From positions 1-64,000 of the forward strand of contig NZ_NFJF01000009.1 in the NCBI RefSeq assembly GCF_002159735.1: a stretch of 64,000 nucleotides of DNA, written 5' to 3'. A model generated the notes under the pieces. The model had not been told where the DNA came from. It was given only the letters and a program-made list of their open reading frames with translations, and ran no database searches. A program made the translations under genes and the position numbers. The stretch is from Olsenella sp. An270. Its GTDB lineage: Bacteria; Actinomycetota; Coriobacteriia; Coriobacteriales; Atopobiaceae. Shown here in pieces: positions 24,924 to 32,712 of the stretch (position 1 is the first letter of the stretch; each line of letters begins with the position of its first letter).

Positions 24924-26393
24924 TCATTCTACGGGAACCTGGGCGAGCGGCGTGCGCGAGGCGTCCGACGCCCGCTCCAGGTTGTTGGGCTCGCGCCCCG
25001 GCAGGAACCGCTCCTCCCACCAGGAGCGCGGGATCTCCACGGGATAGTCGCCGGTGAAGCACGCCGTGCAGTAGCCGTCCTCCGGCACGCAGGCGAGAAG
25101 CCCCTCGACCGAGAGGAACCCCACCGAGTCCGCCTCGATGTGGGCGCGAATCTCGTCGAGCGACATGTGCGCGGCGATGAGCTGGTCCTGGCTGCCGGTG
25201 TCGATTCCATAGAAGCACGGCCACGTGACCATCGGCGACGCCGAGCGCACGTGGACCTCGGTCGCGCCGGCCGCCTTGAGCAGGCGCACGATCTGGCGGC
25301 TCGTGGTGCCACGGACGATCGAGTCATCCACCATCACGAGACGCTTGCCGCGCACCACGTCGGGCAGCGCGTTGAGCTTGAGGCGCACGCCCATCTGCCG
25401 CAGCTCCTGCGTGGGCTGGATGAAGGTGCGCGCCACGTAGCGGTTCTTGATGAGGCCGGTCCCAAAGGGAATCCCCAGCTCCTGGGCAAAGCCCTCGGCG
25501 GCCGGCGTGCCGGAGTCCGGCACGGAGATCACGAGGTCGGCCTCGACGGGCGTCTCCCGGGCGAGGCGACGCCCCATGTTGTGGCGCATCAGGTAGAAGC
25601 TCGACCCCCGCACCATCGAGTCGGGGCGCGAGAAGTACACGTGCTCAAAGATGCAGTTGGCACGCGCCCCCGGCACGCACCCGCGCTCGGAGCGGATGCC
25701 GTCGTCGGAGACGCGCACGATCTCCCCGGGCTCGACCTCGCGGACGAACGTGGCACCGGCAATGTCGAGCGCGCAGGTCTCGCTCGCCACGACCCAGCCG
25801 TCGTCGCCGAGCCGCCCGAGCACGAGCGGCCGGATGCCGTGCGGGTCGCGGAACGCGTAGAGCGCGTTCTCGCGCACGAGCACCATCGCGTAGCCGCCCT
25901 CGAGCATGCGCATCGTGTGCGCGATCCCAGAACGAAGCCGGCCCGCGCGCTGGGTGAAGTACCCGATGAGCTTGGCCGCGACCTCGGAGTCGGTGTTAGA
26001 GCGGAACGGGATGCCCATCTCGATGAGCTCGCGGCGCAGCGCCTCGAAGTTCACGAGCGTGCCGTTGTGCGCCAGCGCGATGACCACGTCGTCGACGACC
26101 GAGAGGTGCGGCTGCGCGGACTCCCAGCCCTTGGCGCCCGCCGTCCCGTAGCGGCAGTGCCCGCAGGCCACCTTGCCCGGCATGGCGGAGAGGTCCGCGT
26201 CAGTGAAGACCTGCGTGACCAGGCCGAGGTCCTTGCGCACGAGCACGGTGCTCCCGTTGCCCACCGCGATGCCGGCCGACTCCTGCCCGCGGTGCTGCAG
26301 CGCCCGCAGCGCAAAGTACGTGAGGCGCGCCACGTCGCGCCCGGGCGCCCACACGCCAAAGACGCCGCACTCCTCGTGGAGACTCTCGCTCAT
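24924..26393 (-). CDS. purF: Amidophosphoribosyltransferase
   Basis: 489 residues; ATG with GAGAGGA upstream. A short propeptide precedes the nucleophile Cys in EECGVFGVW. The glutaminase part has RALQHRGQESAG and CGHCRYGTAG; the PRPP-binding motif VMVDDSIVRGTTSR lies in the phosphoribosyltransferase domain, and C-terminal cysteines (GYCTACFTG) may hold a 4Fe-4S cluster as in Bacillus-type enzymes. It catalyses the committed step of purine synthesis. Confidence 0.95.
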   Translation of the reverse strand: MSESLHEECGVFGVWAPGRDVARLTYFALRALQHRGQESAGIAVGNGSTVLVRKDLGLVTQVFTDADLSAMPGKVACGHCRYGTAGAKGWESAQPHLSVVDDVVIALAHNGTLVNFEALRRELIEMGIPFRSNTDSEVAAKLIGYFTQRAGRLRSGIAHTMRMLEGGYAMVLVRENALYAFRDPHGIRPLVLGRLGDDGWVVASETCALDIAGATFVREVEPGEIVRVSDDGIRSERGCVPGARANCIFEHVYFSRPDSMVRGSSFYLMRHNMGRRLARETPVEADLVISVPDSGTPAAEGFAQELGIPFGTGLIKNRYVARTFIQPTQELRQMGVRLKLNALPDVVRGKRLVMVDDSIVRGTTSRQIVRLLKAAGATEVHVRSASPMVTWPCFYGIDTGSQDQLIAAHMSLDEIRAHIEADSVGFLSVEGLLACVPEDGYCTACFTGDYPVEIPRSWWEERFLPGREPNNLERASDASRTPLAQVPVE

Positions 26394-26439
26394 CCGGTTC
26401 CTCTCTGCGCGCTGGCGCCGACGGCGCAGCCGCGAAGCG

Positions 26440-27474
26440 TCACTCGGCCCCCTCGGAGGCCGCCTCGATCTTGGGGACGCACACGAGCAGCGTGCGCCCA
26501 TCGTCGCCGTAGTCGTAGTTGCAGGTGCACAGCGTCAGGACATGGCTCGTCTGGGCGATGAGCGCCTCGGCCTCGGGACTCTCCGCCACGGCGCGGCCGA
26601 GAAGGTCGCTCAGGTAGGCACGCAGCTCGTCGTCCGACTCAAACACGAATCGACGCGCGTTCTCGTCGCTCGCGTCGGTCTGGTAGATCAGCAGCGGCGT
26701 GAGCTCGTAGGTCGCCTCCTCCGTCACGTACCAGACCGTGGACACGCTGTCGAACATCCCCTGGTCGACCATGTCCGAGACGACTTTGAACATGGAGCCG
26801 TTGCGCAGGTGGTGACCGTAGATCAGGCTCTGCCCGTCCACCATGCCCGGCGCGGTGTTCTCGCAGTCCATGAAGATGGCGCCGCCGAGCGAGGAGCGTC
26901 CGTCTCCCCCGAGGGAGAGGTACTTCTCGTTGTCGGACGCCTGGTAGACGGGGAAGTTCACCACGGTGCCGGGAATCTGCACCCAGCCCACGACCTCGTC
27001 GTTGACGGCCTTCAGACCCTCCCAGTCAACCTGCGGGGGCGTGGTGCCATTATCGGAGACGTCGGCGTAGGTGGCCAGCTCCTCGTTGATGGAGTCCTGC
27101 TCGTAGTAGCGCCACTGGTTGAAGATCCACAACCCCACGGCCGTGGCGATGAGCGCAAAGCCCACCACGAACAGGACGACCGAGACGATCCGCCCCGCGC
27201 GCTTTTTGGGGTCGCCGCTCCTGCGGCCGGAGAGGTCGTACGGGTCGGTCTCGGCAAAGTGGGACCGCCTGCGCCGACGGTCGACCGGCTCGCCGGACAC
27301 GACGGGGATGTAGTGGGCCGCCGAGCTGTGCGGGGTGTCCGCGGCGTGGGGGTTGCCCTCCGGCGCGTGGTAGGACTCGTCGCCGCCCCTGCGGGTGGTG
27401 AGGTGCGTGCGCGGGTTGCCGCCCACGCGGCGCCGCTTCGGGCCGTCCTCCGGTTGCCTGAAGTGCGAAGCCAT
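26440..27474 (-). CDS. Class B sortase
   Basis: 344 residues. A cytoplasmic, Arg-rich N-terminus (about 1-105) is longer than usual. One membrane helix follows (about 112-134, IVSVVLFVVGFALIATAVGLW), then the sortase barrel: catalytic His in LIYGHHLRNGSMF, catalytic Cys in LTLCTCNYDYG, Arg in DGRTLLVCV. The TLCTC form and GHH pattern fit class B. It should attach proteins with an NPQTN-like signal to the wall or assemble pili. It is embedded in the purine operon (21 bp after purE), and no substrate gene is beside it. The large surface protein at 5.5-9.8 kb has no recognisable sorting signal. Confidence 0.85.
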   Translation of the reverse strand: MASHFRQPEDGPKRRRVGGNPRTHLTTRRGGDESYHAPEGNPHAADTPHSSAAHYIPVVSGEPVDRRRRRSHFAETDPYDLSGRRSGDPKKRAGRIVSVVLFVVGFALIATAVGLWIFNQWRYYEQDSINEELATYADVSDNGTTPPQVDWEGLKAVNDEVVGWVQIPGTVVNFPVYQASDNEKYLSLGGDGRSSLGGAIFMDCENTAPGMVDGQSLIYGHHLRNGSMFKVVSDMVDQGMFDSVSTVWYVTEEATYELTPLLIYQTDASDENARRFVFESDDELRAYLSDLLGRAVAESPEAEALIAQTSHVLTLCTCNYDYGDDGRTLLVCVPKIEAASEGAE

Positions 27475-27495
27475 CGCCCCTCCTCGCCGGGCCGC

Positions 27496-27957
27496 CTACG
27501 CCTCGGCCATCTGGCGCTTGAACTCCACGACCTTGTCGCGGTACTCGGGCATGGTGGCGCCCAGGATCTGCGTGGCGTAGATGGCCGCGTTCTTGGCGCC
27601 GTTGATGGCGACGCACGCCACCGGCACGCCGGAGGGCATCTGCACCATGGAGAGCAGCGAGTCCATGCCGCCGAGGTCGGAGGTCTTCATGGGCACGCCG
27701 ATGATGGGCAGCGGCGTGAACGCGGCCACGACGCCGCCCAGGTGGGCGGCCTTGCCGGCGGCGGCGATGATCACCTTGAGGCCGCGGTCGGCCGCGGAGC
27801 CGGCCCACTCGTGGACCTTGTCGGGGTTGCGGTGCGCGCTGGCGATGACCAGCTCGTACGGGACGCCCAGCTCCTCGAGCTGCTTGGTGCACGCCTCCAT
27901 GGTGGGCAGGTCGGACTTGGAACCCATGATGATTCCCACGAGCGGCTGGTCAGCCAT
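27496..27957 (-). CDS. purE: N5-carboxyaminoimidazole ribonucleotide mutase
   Basis: 153 residues; ATG with GAGGAGG upstream. Contains VGIIMGSKSDLPTME, ASAHRNPDKVHEW, the conserved GKAAHLGGVVAAFTPLPIIGVP region and GGMDSLLSMVQMPSGVPVA. A full-length PurE. First gene of purE-sortase-purF-purM-purN. No purK is adjacent. Confidence 0.93.
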   Translation of the reverse strand: MADQPLVGIIMGSKSDLPTMEACTKQLEELGVPYELVIASAHRNPDKVHEWAGSAADRGLKVIIAAAGKAAHLGGVVAAFTPLPIIGVPMKTSDLGGMDSLLSMVQMPSGVPVACVAINGAKNAAIYATQILGATMPEYRDKVVEFKRQMAEA

Positions 27958-28020
27958 GATGCCTCCTCTGTCGTTGCATACGCCCCCTAGTATAGGGACA
28001 AAGCGGCCGAGAAGGACCAC

Positions 28021-28353
28021 CTACTTGCGCTCCTCCACGGAAACCGGCGCCACACCCAGGCGCACGTCGCGCTCCTGCTCCTCGCGCAGCCGCTCCCAGA
28101 TCCACGTGCGTAGCAGACTCTGCCGAGGCTGGCCGCAACGACGCGCCTGGGCGTCGATCTGTCGGAGCATGTCGACCGGGAGGTCGAGGTTGATCTTCTT
28201 GGTAAGGGTGACGACGAACACCTCGTCGGGATCGGGTTCGACCAGGCGCGCGCTGTCGTAGTCGAGAAACTCGTCGATGTCCTCGCCGTTATCGAACATC
28301 TCGTCGAACTCCTCTTCGGTAATGACTTTCTTGCCGTCACGCGAGCGAATCAT
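28021..28353 (-). CDS. brnA: BrnA-type antitoxin
   Basis: 110 residues. An acidic N-terminal part (ITEEEFDEMFDNGEDIDEFL) is followed by a ribbon-helix-helix segment (INLDLPVDMLRQIDAQARRC). It should bind and neutralise BrnT and repress the operon. Its start overlaps the end of the toxin gene by 17 bp, the usual toxin-first order of BrnTA. Confidence 0.85.
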   Translation of the reverse strand: MIRSRDGKKVITEEEFDEMFDNGEDIDEFLDYDSARLVEPDPDEVFVVTLTKKINLDLPVDMLRQIDAQARRCGQPRQSLLRTWIWERLREEQERDVRLGVAPVSVEERK

Positions 28354-28615
28354 ATTCCATCCTCTCCTTCTTGCGGGATCGACGGACCGAGATGATGCGG
28401 GTCGCGCCGTTGCGATAGGTGATGATCGCGGTCCAGTGCCTGCCGCCGATCATTCCGTAGACCGCATAGCGAGAGATGTCGCTGCCGGCACGAACCCTCT
28501 TCTCGACTGTTCTCCCCCTCCAGAGCTCCCGCGCCTCAAAGAAGCTGATGCCGTGCTTCTCGACGTTTGTCCGGCTCTTCTCTGGATCCCACTCGAACTC
28601 GCGAATCTTTGCCAT
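28337..28615 (-). CDS. brnT: BrnT-type ribonuclease toxin
   Basis: 92 residues, normal length. FEWDPEKSRTNVEKHGISF is the hallmark N-terminus; then RYAVYGMIGGRHWTAIITYR, and RIISVRRSRKKERMEYD at the end, matching the catalytic His/Arg/Lys pattern of BrnT. ATG with GAGGAG upstream. A ribosome-independent RNase that arrests growth under stress. Confidence 0.9.
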   Translation of the reverse strand: MAKIREFEWDPEKSRTNVEKHGISFFEARELWRGRTVEKRVRAGSDISRYAVYGMIGGRHWTAIITYRNGATRIISVRRSRKKERMEYDSLA

Positions 28616-28626
28616 CGCTGCTCCTC

Positions 28627-28658
28627 AGTATAGATATTGAATCGATATTGTTTCAATA
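28627..28658 (-). promoter_or_regulatory. brnTA promoter with an inverted-repeat operator
   Basis: On the minus strand: -35 TTGAAA (28651-28656), 18-bp spacer, -10 TATACT (28627-28632), 11 bp before the toxin start. TATTGAA/TTCAATA arms (28635-28641 and 28652-28658) lie across the spacer and -35 box, where a BrnA-BrnT complex would block polymerase. Confidence 0.7.
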
Positions 28659-28909
28659 CCTAAACGGGTGGTTTTGCCCTGCCGAGAAGAGCGTAGCGGG
28701 TGCCGCTTGCACTTCGTTGCTCGATGGCAGACCCCGGGCTGGCCCCGGGGTGACCGCGGGCTGCCACGGCGCAGGTCGCGCACCCCGGCGGCGCGCGCCA
28801 CGCAACCTGTCGTAAAAACGGCGCGTTACGAGCCCCCACATAACGTCCAAAAGGGCTATGCTGTGCCCTTGTACGCTGGTCCATCAGTCCGCGGACAAAG
28901 GAGAATCCC

Positions 28910-29791
28910 ATGAACAACGCCAGCAATCTGTACCTCTACCAGCGCGAGGGCGGCTACCTGCCGCGCGTCGCGGCCGTCCACGACCTTTGCGGCTACGGCA
29001 AGTGCTCGCTCGGGGTCGCCATCCCCGTGCTCTCGGCCGCCGGCATCGACGTGTGCCCCGTGCCCACGTCGCTCTTCTCGGCCCACACGCGCTTCCCCAA
29101 GTTCTACATGCACGACACCACGCCCATGCTCACCGACTACCTCGACGCCTGGCGCGAGGAGGGCATCGGGCTCGACGGCATCTACTCGGGCTTCCTAGGC
29201 TCCGCCGAGCAGGTTGACGCCATCCTGCGCCTCTACCGCGAGTACCCGGGCGCGCTGCGCCTCGTTGACCCGGTGATGGGCGACGGCGGCTCCAAGTACC
29301 CCACCTACACCGACGAGATGTGCGAGGCCATGAAGGGCCTGGTTGACGGCGCGGACGTTCTCACGCCCAACCTCACCGAGGCCTCCATCATCACCGGCAT
29401 CCCTTACGAGAGCCAGGACGTGGACGAGGCCTACGTGCGCCACATGACCGACGCGCTGCTGGGCATGGGCGCCAAGTCGGTGGTCCTCAAGGGCGTGGTC
29501 CACGCGGGCGAGAAGATCATCCGCAACTACGTGGCCGTGGCCGACGGCGACGGCACGGTGGAGGAGGTCTCCGGCGAGCTGCTCCCCTACATGCTGCACG
29601 GCACGGGCGACCTCTTCGCCTCGGGCCTCGTGGCGGCGGTCTACGCCGGCAAGGACCTGCTCTCGGCCGTGCGCTTTGCGAGCGAGCTCGTGCGCCACGC
29701 CATGCAGATCACGCCCGAGCAGCCCGACTACGAGGTGCGCGGCGTGAGCTTTGAGAGCGTGCTGGGGGACGTGACCGCCCTTCTCGCCTAG
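28910..29791 (+). CDS. Pyridoxamine/pyridoxal kinase-like PfkB-family protein
   Basis: 293 residues; ATG with AAGGAG upstream. VAAVHDLCGYGKCSLGVAIP and a DPVMGDGG box are typical of pyridoxal/pyridoxamine kinases; the ATP site is near LLPYMLHGTGDLFASGLVAA, with the catalytic Asp in GTGD. It phosphorylates B6 vitamers in the salvage route to PLP. A possible -10 (TATGCT) lies about 55 bp upstream. Its stop is 10 bp from the convergent next gene. Confidence 0.88.
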   Translation: MNNASNLYLYQREGGYLPRVAAVHDLCGYGKCSLGVAIPVLSAAGIDVCPVPTSLFSAHTRFPKFYMHDTTPMLTDYLDAWREEGIGLDGIYSGFLGSAEQVDAILRLYREYPGALRLVDPVMGDGGSKYPTYTDEMCEAMKGLVDGADVLTPNLTEASIITGIPYESQDVDEAYVRHMTDALLGMGAKSVVLKGVVHAGEKIIRNYVAVADGDGTVEEVSGELLPYMLHGTGDLFASGLVAAVYAGKDLLSAVRFASELVRHAMQITPEQPDYEVRGVSFESVLGDVTALLA

Positions 29792-29801
29792 CCCTTCTCG
29801 T

Positions 29802-31388
29802 CTAGAGGCAGAAGCCGGCGATGACGTCGAACTCGTAGACCGGGTTGCGCGAGTAGTTGGGGTCGCCCTCGGGGGTGACCGTCATCTGGTACTGGCTGTC
29901 TGAGCCGGCGGTGCGCATCCACCAGTAGTCGTCGGCGAGCGCGAGCTGCGAGCTGGCAGACGTTGAGACGCCCTGGTCGGCGAAGAGGCGGTACTGGGTG
30001 CCGTCGACCGACAGCCAGCTCGCCGGGCCGCAGATCTCGGCGTAGGACAAAAGCCACATGAGGTCCGAGGTCTGGCACTGGCCGCCGCCGGGGGCGTTGG
30101 ACGTCTTGTCCACGGAGACCAGCAGGTCGGCCAGGCCCTCGGGCAGCTGGCCGGGCACGGTCTGGTTGAGCCAGGAGCGGATCGGCGAGTCCTCCCAGGA
30201 CACGGGGCCGTCGGGGCCGTACGCCTGCTTGCCCAGCGAGGCGCGCGTCACCAGCGTGAGGCCCGCGACGCCGGAGCCGTCGGAGCGCTCGTCGCTGCGG
30301 ATGCCCGCCACGGCGACGGGCACCGTGGTGCCGCCGGAGAGCTCGAGGTCCTTGGTCTGCGTGGCGTCGAGCGAGCCGTCGGCGCCGCAGAGGTTGTACT
30401 CGGCGGCGATCTTGACGCCCTCGGTGTCGGAGGACGCGTCGGCGATGAGGGCGGAAATCTGGGAGAGCTCCTGCCAGGAGTACTCGTCGAGGGCCCCGCG
30501 GACCTCGGGGGCGCCCTCGGGGACCGTCTGCTCCTCCTCGGCCTCTTCCTCCTCGTCGTCGGCCTCGAGCGGCGGGATGCTGCCGTCCGAGGGCGGCTGC
30601 ACGACGGGCGCCTGCTCGTCGGCGGGAGCGAACGGGCCGATCCAGCTCGTGCCCATCACAAAGAGCACCGACACGGCGATGAGCGCGACCACCGCGATGC
30701 CGCCCACGAGGGCGACGGTGGGCACGCGGCTCCCCTCGAAGCCCTCCGCGACCGTGCGCCCGCCCGCGCGGAGCTGGCGCCCGGCGGAGGCGAGGTGGGT
30801 CCCGGCGGTGCCGATGAAATCGGAGGTGGTCGACGCCGCGCTCTTGGCGGCGGTCTTGAGCTTCTCGGTGGTGAGGGCGGCGGTGCTGGCGGGGGCCTCG
30901 GCGTCGGTGGCGTCCGGGGTCGGGGCAGGCTCGGCGGCCTGCGTCGCATCGACCTCCTCGGTCGCCTGCGGGGCGTCCTCGCGCTCGGCGTCGGGGGCGA
31001 CGCTCTCCTCGGCGGCGGGCTCGACCGGCTCCTCCACGAGATCGATCGCCTCCGCGACCTGGGTCGCCGCGTCCTTCTCGGCCTCCACGACCTCCTGGAC
31101 CTTGGGCCGGGCGTCGGCGTCCACGCGCTCGACAACGGGCTCCTGCGGCCTGATGCTGGGAAGCTGCGAGCGGAGGTCGGCGCGCGCCGCGGCGCGGCGG
31201 GCGCGGGGCTCGAGCGTGTAGGCGCGCGGCGGGGGCGCCAGCGGCACCAGCGGGACGGCGCCGGCGGCCAGCGGGTCGATCGGCTCCTCGAGGCGCTTGG
31301 ACGCGGGGACCTCCTCCACGGGCGCGCCGCAGACGTAGCAGAAGCGAGCGCGCTCCGGCAGCTCCTCTCCGCACTTCTTGCACCTCAT
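29802..31388 (-). CDS. Zinc-ribbon membrane protein with a C-terminal DUF6273-like domain
   Basis: 528 residues; ATG with AAGGAGG upstream. The N-terminus has a double CxxC zinc ribbon (MRCKKCGEELPERARFCYVC). An acidic, Ala/Glu-rich linker follows (to about 205), then one membrane helix (about 222-245, VALVGGIAVVALIAVSVLFV). Outside lies a domain of about 200 residues with SWEDSPIRSWLN, LWLLSY-like and WWMRTAGS segments, resembling DUF6273 of cell-surface proteins. Role unknown. Topology: ribbon inside, C-terminal domain outside. Confidence 0.75.
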   Translation of the reverse strand: MRCKKCGEELPERARFCYVCGAPVEEVPASKRLEEPIDPLAAGAVPLVPLAPPPRAYTLEPRARRAAARADLRSQLPSIRPQEPVVERVDADARPKVQEVVEAEKDAATQVAEAIDLVEEPVEPAAEESVAPDAEREDAPQATEEVDATQAAEPAPTPDATDAEAPASTAALTTEKLKTAAKSAASTTSDFIGTAGTHLASAGRQLRAGGRTVAEGFEGSRVPTVALVGGIAVVALIAVSVLFVMGTSWIGPFAPADEQAPVVQPPSDGSIPPLEADDEEEEAEEEQTVPEGAPEVRGALDEYSWQELSQISALIADASSDTEGVKIAAEYNLCGADGSLDATQTKDLELSGGTTVPVAVAGIRSDERSDGSGVAGLTLVTRASLGKQAYGPDGPVSWEDSPIRSWLNQTVPGQLPEGLADLLVSVDKTSNAPGGGQCQTSDLMWLLSYAEICGPASWLSVDGTQYRLFADQGVSTSASSQLALADDYWWMRTAGSDSQYQMTVTPEGDPNYSRNPVYEFDVIAGFCL

Positions 31389-31495
31389 GGACGGCCCTCC
31401 TTCAGTCGTTTCGTCAACATGGTAGCGTGACGCGGCCAACATGGGGAGCCTCGGGCGCAAAGCCGCCCCCCCGAGCGGGGCCAAGGCGGTCGCGA

Positions 31496-32293
31496 CTAGC
31501 GCGTTCGGGTGCCCTGAACCGGGGTGAAGGAAGTAGTGACCTGGTCGCGCAGCTCGCCCTGGACCGTCTCGTCGATGCCTGTGATCGTACACGAGAAGTT
31601 GACGCCGGTCGCGGACTGCGTCTTCTCCCAGACGAAGGTCATGAACGAGGCCACGTCGCCGGTGGGCTTGAGGAACCCAAAGAGGGTCGACTGCTGCATG
31701 CGGCCGTCCTCCCCCACGTGAACGCTCACGTGGTAGACCACCGTGTCGATGTTGGGGTTGAGCAGCGCGTTGACGGCCAGCGCCGTGGCCTGGACCTGGG
31801 AGGTCGAGAAGCACTCGAGCGCGCTCGAGGAGCTGGTGTCGATGACGCTCACCTCGATGCGGCCGGTGTTCTCGTCGGCCTCCTGGACCGTGAAGTCGGC
31901 GGGGAACTGCGTGAAGCCGTCGCCCCACTCGACGCCGCCGGAGAGCGCGTCTGCGACGGTGCGCACGCTCGCGGTGTCGGCGAGGTGGGCGGTGTTGAGG
32001 CGGCGGACGACGCCAAAGGCCACCTGGCCGGCCACGACGAGGACGAGGAACGCCAGGACAAAGATGACCGCGGTGCGCGTGATGACCTTGCTGACGTCGG
32101 AACCGGAGGGGTCCTCGCCGGAGAGCGGGTCAACGTCGACGGAGACGCCCTTCTCGCGGCGGTGCGCACGCTGACGACGGGCGCGCTCCTCGTCGGAGTG
32201 GCCGCTGTGGTCGACGGTCGAGAAGAGCTTCTCTGCCTCGTCGGCCGAGAGCGCGCCGCGCTGGGGGCGAACGTTGTCGCGCCTGTTGAACAT
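31496..32293 (-). CDS. Single-pass membrane protein of unknown function
   Basis: 265 residues; ATG with GGGAGGGGAGGG upstream. A charged cytoplasmic part (1-78, rich in Arg, Asp and Ser), one membrane helix (about 80-103, AVIFVLAFLVLVVAGQVAFG), and an extracytoplasmic domain with repeated beta-type stretches (IEVSVIDTSSSSALECFSTS, VVYHVSVHVGEDG). Two cysteines in the outer domain could pair. I do not recognise the family. About 107 bp separate its stop from the start of the zinc-ribbon gene, so they may be cotranscribed. Confidence 0.65.
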   Translation of the reverse strand: MFNRRDNVRPQRGALSADEAEKLFSTVDHSGHSDEERARRQRAHRREKGVSVDVDPLSGEDPSGSDVSKVITRTAVIFVLAFLVLVVAGQVAFGVVRRLNTAHLADTASVRTVADALSGGVEWGDGFTQFPADFTVQEADENTGRIEVSVIDTSSSSALECFSTSQVQATALAVNALLNPNIDTVVYHVSVHVGEDGRMQQSTLFGFLKPTGDVASFMTFVWEKTQSATGVNFSCTITGIDETVQGELRDQVTTSFTPVQGTRTR

Positions 32294-32417
32294 GCCCTCC
32301 CCTCCCGACAATGCCTCGCTCCGCAAGTATACAGCGCCGACCTGCCGAGAAGCGCCCCGGCGCAGGTCGCGGGAAACGTCCACAAGCGGGGCGGGAGCGG
32401 GGCGGGAGCGGGGCGCG

Positions 32418-32702
32418 ATCCAGGAATCGCGGCCCTTGTCGGCTGCCGCTCTAGGAATCCGGGGCTTGTCACGGACGCGTCTAGGAAACGCCGCCTTTGT
32501 CCGGGATGACTCTAGGAAAAGCGCCCCTTGTCCGGCGCGGCTCTAGAAAATGCCGCCCTTGTCCGGCCCAGACGACCAGCGGGCGGACAAGGGCGGCGAT
32601 TCTTAGACGGTCCGCGGACAAGGGCGGCGTTCTTTAGAAGGGCTGACGACAAGGGCGCGGATTCCTAGACGCGCGGCGGACAAGAGCGGCGGTTCCGGGA
32701 CG
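32418..32702. repeat. Nine-unit inverted array of 31-32 bp repeats
   Basis: Five units in forward orientation (about 32418-32572) with the pattern TCTAGGAA, GCCGCC, CTTGTCCGG, then four reversed units (about 32584-32702) with GGACAAGGGC, GGCGATTC, TTAGAC. Period 30-32 bp, individual units 65-90% alike. The inner units of the two halves are the closest pair and could fold into one long hairpin. It fills most of the gap between the membrane-protein gene and the ABC exporter. Not CRISPR: there are no unique spacers of constant length. Confidence 0.85.
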
Positions 32703-32712
32703 GCCGCGCGCC

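Noticed and set aside
27958-28020. Purine riboswitch upstream of purE
   Set aside because: Only 63 bp separate purE from brnA and none of the conserved junction sequences is present.
28660-28900. Small genes between brnT and the pyridoxamine kinase gene
   Set aside because: Frames on both strands lack ribosome sites and protein-like composition; the 240 bp look like promoter and spacer DNA only.
32418-32702. CRISPR array
   Set aside because: Units are contiguous at a 31-bp period, diverged, and change orientation midway; no constant repeat with unique spacers and no cas genes.
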